Shown: piece after piece, positions 61,772 through 64,000 of the stretch
Layout: every line of letters starts with the position of its first letter
How positions within the stretch are numbered: the first letter of the stretch is position 1
Assembly (NCBI RefSeq): GCF_013620795.1
Contig: NZ_LGLW01000006.1
Coordinates: 372,001 to 436,000, forward strand
Origin: Pseudomonas sp. Q2-TVG4-2
GTDB taxonomy: Bacteria > Pseudomonadota > Gammaproteobacteria > Pseudomonadales > Pseudomonadaceae
Length of the DNA: 64,000 bases
Reading direction: 5' to 3'
Position numbers and translations under genes: made by a program
The notes under the pieces: model-generated
Told to the model about the DNA's origin: nothing
Databases searched by the model: none
What the model saw: the letters and a program-made list of their open reading frames with translations, nothing else

Positions 61772-63244
61772 ATGAAGCCAGCAGGCGAAACCTTCCGTAT
61801 TGCCACCAGCGCTGAGGCGGCCGTGGATCACCTTGCCGAGTTGCATCAGCATGCCACTTCGTCATTGCACCAGGCGCTGAAGCGCTACGTGGCGTCGCGT
61901 CAGGAGCCGGATGCGACCGAGCGGGCGATGTTCCGTTACCCCGAATTGCGCCTGACCTACGAGTGTCATGGCGAGGTGCCGGCATCTACCCGTGCCTACG
62001 CCAAGGTACAGGCGCCGGGCGTCTACAGCGTCACCGTGACCCATCCGGCGGCGTTTCGCAGCTATCTGCTCGATCAGTTGCGGCCGCTGATGCATGACTT
62101 CGGCGTGAAGGTCGAGGTGCGCATCAGCGAGCGCAACATTCCCTATCCCTATGTGATCGAGCAGGGCGACGAGCTGGCCGGTACAGGCGTAACCGCGGCT
62201 GAACTGGCGCGGGTGTTCCCCAGCACCGATCTGTCCGCCGCCACCGACGACATCGCCGACGGCCTCTATGACTGGGAGCACGCCGATCCCTATCCGCTTG
62301 CCTTGTTCGACGGGGCGCGGGTGGACTTTTCCCTGCGCCGGCTGGTGCATTACACCGGCAGTGACTGGCGGCATGTGCAGCCGTGGATTCTGCTGACCAA
62401 CTATCACCGGTACGTCGACCAGTTCATTCGCCATGGCCTCGACATGCTGCGCGACGACACCCGCTTCGTGCGCATGGTGCTGCCGGGCAACATCGTAATT
62501 GAGCGCGGTATGGAGGAGGGCGAAGCCCAGTCGATCATCGGCGGTGTGCTCTGGCACCGCTACCAGATGCCGGCCTATCACCTTCAGGCGGCCGATGGCG
62601 ATGGCGTTACCCTGGTCAACATCGGCGTCGGCCCCTCGAACGCCAAGAACATCACCGATCACCTGGCCGTGCTGCGCCCGCACTGCTGGCTGATGATCGG
62701 CCACTGCGGCGGCCTGCGGCAGTCACAATCGATCGGTGACTACGTGCTGGCCCACGCCTACATGCGTCGTGATGGGATTCTCGACCGGGTGCTGCCGCCG
62801 CACATCCCGCTGCCGGCGCTGGCCGAAGTGCAGCAGGCACTGCAGGAAGCCGCCGCGCAGATCACCGGCGACAAGGGCGAAGCGCTGAAGAAGCGGCTGC
62901 GCACCGGCACCGTGCTGACCTACGACGACCGCAACTGGGAGTTGCGCTGGGCGCAGGAACGGCCGCTGATCAACCTATCCCGTGCAGTTGCAGTGGACAT
63001 GGAAAGCGGCACCATCGCCGCCCAGGGCTATCGCTTGCGGGTGCCCTACGGCACCTTGCTTTGCGTTTCAGACAAGCCGCTGCATAGCGAGATCAAGTTG
63101 CCGGGCTCGGCCAATGCCTTCTACGAGCGCGCCGTGACTCAGCACCTGAAGATCGGCATCGCCGCGCTGGATCTGTTGCGCAACCAGCTCAACTCGCTGC
63201 ACTCGCGTAAGCTGCGCAGCTTCGACGAGCCCCCGTTCAGGTAA
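61772..63244 (+). CDS. amn: AMP nucleosidase
   Basis: Splits AMP into adenine and ribose 5-phosphate, regulating adenylate pools. The 490-residue length fits. There is an N-terminal regulatory domain, and the C-terminal nucleoside-phosphorylase fold includes VNIGVGPSNAKNITDHLAVL, WLMIGHCGGLRQSQ and VDMESGTIAAQGYRL. The last of these carries the substrate-binding Met-Glu-Ser. AAGGGAA lies six bases before the ATG. It ends at a strong terminator. Confidence 0.96.
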   Translation: MKPAGETFRIATSAEAAVDHLAELHQHATSSLHQALKRYVASRQEPDATERAMFRYPELRLTYECHGEVPASTRAYAKVQAPGVYSVTVTHPAAFRSYLLDQLRPLMHDFGVKVEVRISERNIPYPYVIEQGDELAGTGVTAAELARVFPSTDLSAATDDIADGLYDWEHADPYPLALFDGARVDFSLRRLVHYTGSDWRHVQPWILLTNYHRYVDQFIRHGLDMLRDDTRFVRMVLPGNIVIERGMEEGEAQSIIGGVLWHRYQMPAYHLQAADGDGVTLVNIGVGPSNAKNITDHLAVLRPHCWLMIGHCGGLRQSQSIGDYVLAHAYMRRDGILDRVLPPHIPLPALAEVQQALQEAAAQITGDKGEALKKRLRTGTVLTYDDRNWELRWAQERPLINLSRAVAVDMESGTIAAQGYRLRVPYGTLLCVSDKPLHSEIKLPGSANAFYERAVTQHLKIGIAALDLLRNQLNSLHSRKLRSFDEPPFR

Positions 63245-63264
63245 CCGAACGGTCAGGCCGGATA

Positions 63265-63295
63265 GCAAAAGCCCGAGTCCTGCTCGGGCTTTTGC
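63265..63295. terminator. Bidirectional intrinsic terminator between amn and GNAT gene
   Basis: A perfect 13-bp stem (GCAAAAGCCCGAG and its complement) around a 5-base loop. The A-run on one side and T-run on the other give a T-tract in both directions. It lies 20 bases after amn and 22 bases after the end of the opposite GNAT gene. Confidence 0.92.
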
Positions 63296-63317
63296 GTTGT
63301 CCTGCTTGGGTGCGTCT

Positions 63318-63818
63318 TCAATGCAGCGCGCGCACCATGTAGACGGCAGGGATCTGATAGCTGGCGAGATTGCTGGTCTGTGGCTGATCCAGCTGGGTAT
63401 GCGCGGCGTAACCAAGGCGGGACCAGAAGGCTTCCGAATCCTGTACCGAGACCAGCGCCGAATATCGCAGCTTCTGGGTGCGGGCCTGCTCCAGGTTTTT
63501 TTGCACCAGGGCCGGGCCGATACCGCGGCCGCTGGCACGACGGGAGACAGCAAGGTCGTGCAGGTACAGGCAATCGGCTTTGGCGTGATGCTGGAATTCG
63601 CCGTCCAGTGGGGTCACCTTGCCGACCCGCGAATGGTAGGCGAAGAGATAGGCGCAGACACCGAGGGCATCTTCCGCGACCCAGGCCAGCTGAGGGCAGG
63701 CGGCAAGGCGGGTGCGGATCACCGCTTCGTCTTCAAGGACTGCAGCGGCATAGGATTCTTCCTGAATCGACATCACGGCAGGAATATCGCGCGCCTGCAT
63801 CGCTCTCAACTGGAACAT
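63318..63818 (-). CDS. GNAT-family N-acetyltransferase
   Basis: A 166-residue acetyltransferase. The acetyl-CoA loop is RRASGRGIGPALVQ (motif A), preceded by the beta4 strand LYLHDLAVS; FWSRLGYAAH is the usual late motif. Substrate unknown. It converges on amn at the shared terminator. Confidence 0.88.
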   Translation of the reverse strand: MFQLRAMQARDIPAVMSIQEESYAAAVLEDEAVIRTRLAACPQLAWVAEDALGVCAYLFAYHSRVGKVTPLDGEFQHHAKADCLYLHDLAVSRRASGRGIGPALVQKNLEQARTQKLRYSALVSVQDSEAFWSRLGYAAHTQLDQPQTSNLASYQIPAVYMVRALH

Positions 63819-64000
63819 CTGAACACTCGAACGGACTCGGCCGGCTCTGCGACCGCAACGGGCCGGCGATCATACGCGATCAGAAGAATAGGCGTAAGCC
63901 AGCCGACGGAAGGGCTGATGCCGCATGCCTCACGAGCGTGGCGGGCGCTCGCAGGACGGTAAAATGGCAGCGGAGATTCCGCCTGGTGGCCACTGGCGAA

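Overview
The window is a GC-rich, densely packed chromosomal segment from a gamma-proteobacterium of the Pseudomonas group. Protein sequences and gene order (parE-parC, serB-fimX, psd-rhdA-motAB-rsgA-orn, proA-nadD-rsfS-rlmH-mrdA-rodA-mltB-rlpA-dacA-lipB-lipA, holA-lptE-leuS, lnt-corC-ybeY-phoH-miaB, hemL-thiE-thiD-ladS, amn) follow, from memory, two blocks of the P. aeruginosa chromosome that are well separated there and are joined here around 22-28 kb. A Stutzerimonas (P. stutzeri-like) species is my best guess from overall divergence; this is inference. I see no rRNA, tRNA, CRISPR array, prophage or insertion sequence. This is core genome.

Layout. 1-5.8 kb: end of a YqiA-like esterase, then four overlapping genes encoding topoisomerase IV (parE, parC) with an exported phytase-like protein and a membrane-anchored retropepsin-like protease between them. 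6-14 kb: a PqiC-type lipoprotein, an AhpA/YtjB membrane protein divergent from serB, then fimX and a PilZ-like partner gene (cyclic-di-GMP and type IV pilus control). 14-22 kb: psd, rhdA and an HDOD-GAF protein, divergent from motAB, which has a good sigma-28 promoter match; then rsgA, a membrane methyltransferase and orn. 22-28 kb: a Rossmann oxidoreductase, a MORN-repeat/C13-protease lipoprotein, a MaoC hydratase, a CidA/LrgB pair, a Lon-N domain protein and a DedA-PAP2 fusion.

28-38.5 kb is one long co-directional run: proA, nadD, rsfS, rlmH, then the cell-elongation set mrdA, rodA, mltB, rlpA, dacA, and then ybeD and lipB. lipA faces it. 40-43 kb holds a second MltB-type lytic transglycosylase, an unlisted 52-codon arfA gene carrying its own hairpin, and holA-lptE-leuS. 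46-53 kb holds a zinc-ribbon protein, a YdcF protein, and the phoH-ybeY-corC-lnt and miaB genes on the minus strand. 53-57 kb: a Sel1 protein, an unknown membrane protein coupled to hemL, thiE and thiD. 57.5-64 kb: a LadS-like sensor kinase lacking the receiver domain, an AidB-type acyl-CoA dehydrogenase, AMP nucleosidase and a GNAT acetyltransferase, the last two sharing a bidirectional terminator. The last 180 bases hold no gene I can support.

The most interesting items are the MORN-C13 protease lipoprotein, the DedA-PAP2 fusion (possibly one enzyme for both undecaprenyl-pyrophosphate dephosphorylation and undecaprenyl-phosphate recycling), the receiver-less LadS, the self-limiting arfA gene, and a family of heptamer-like intergenic tandem repeats. 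I found no wholly new system. Start codons were re-chosen from ribosome-binding sites and family lengths where the longest frame was implausible.
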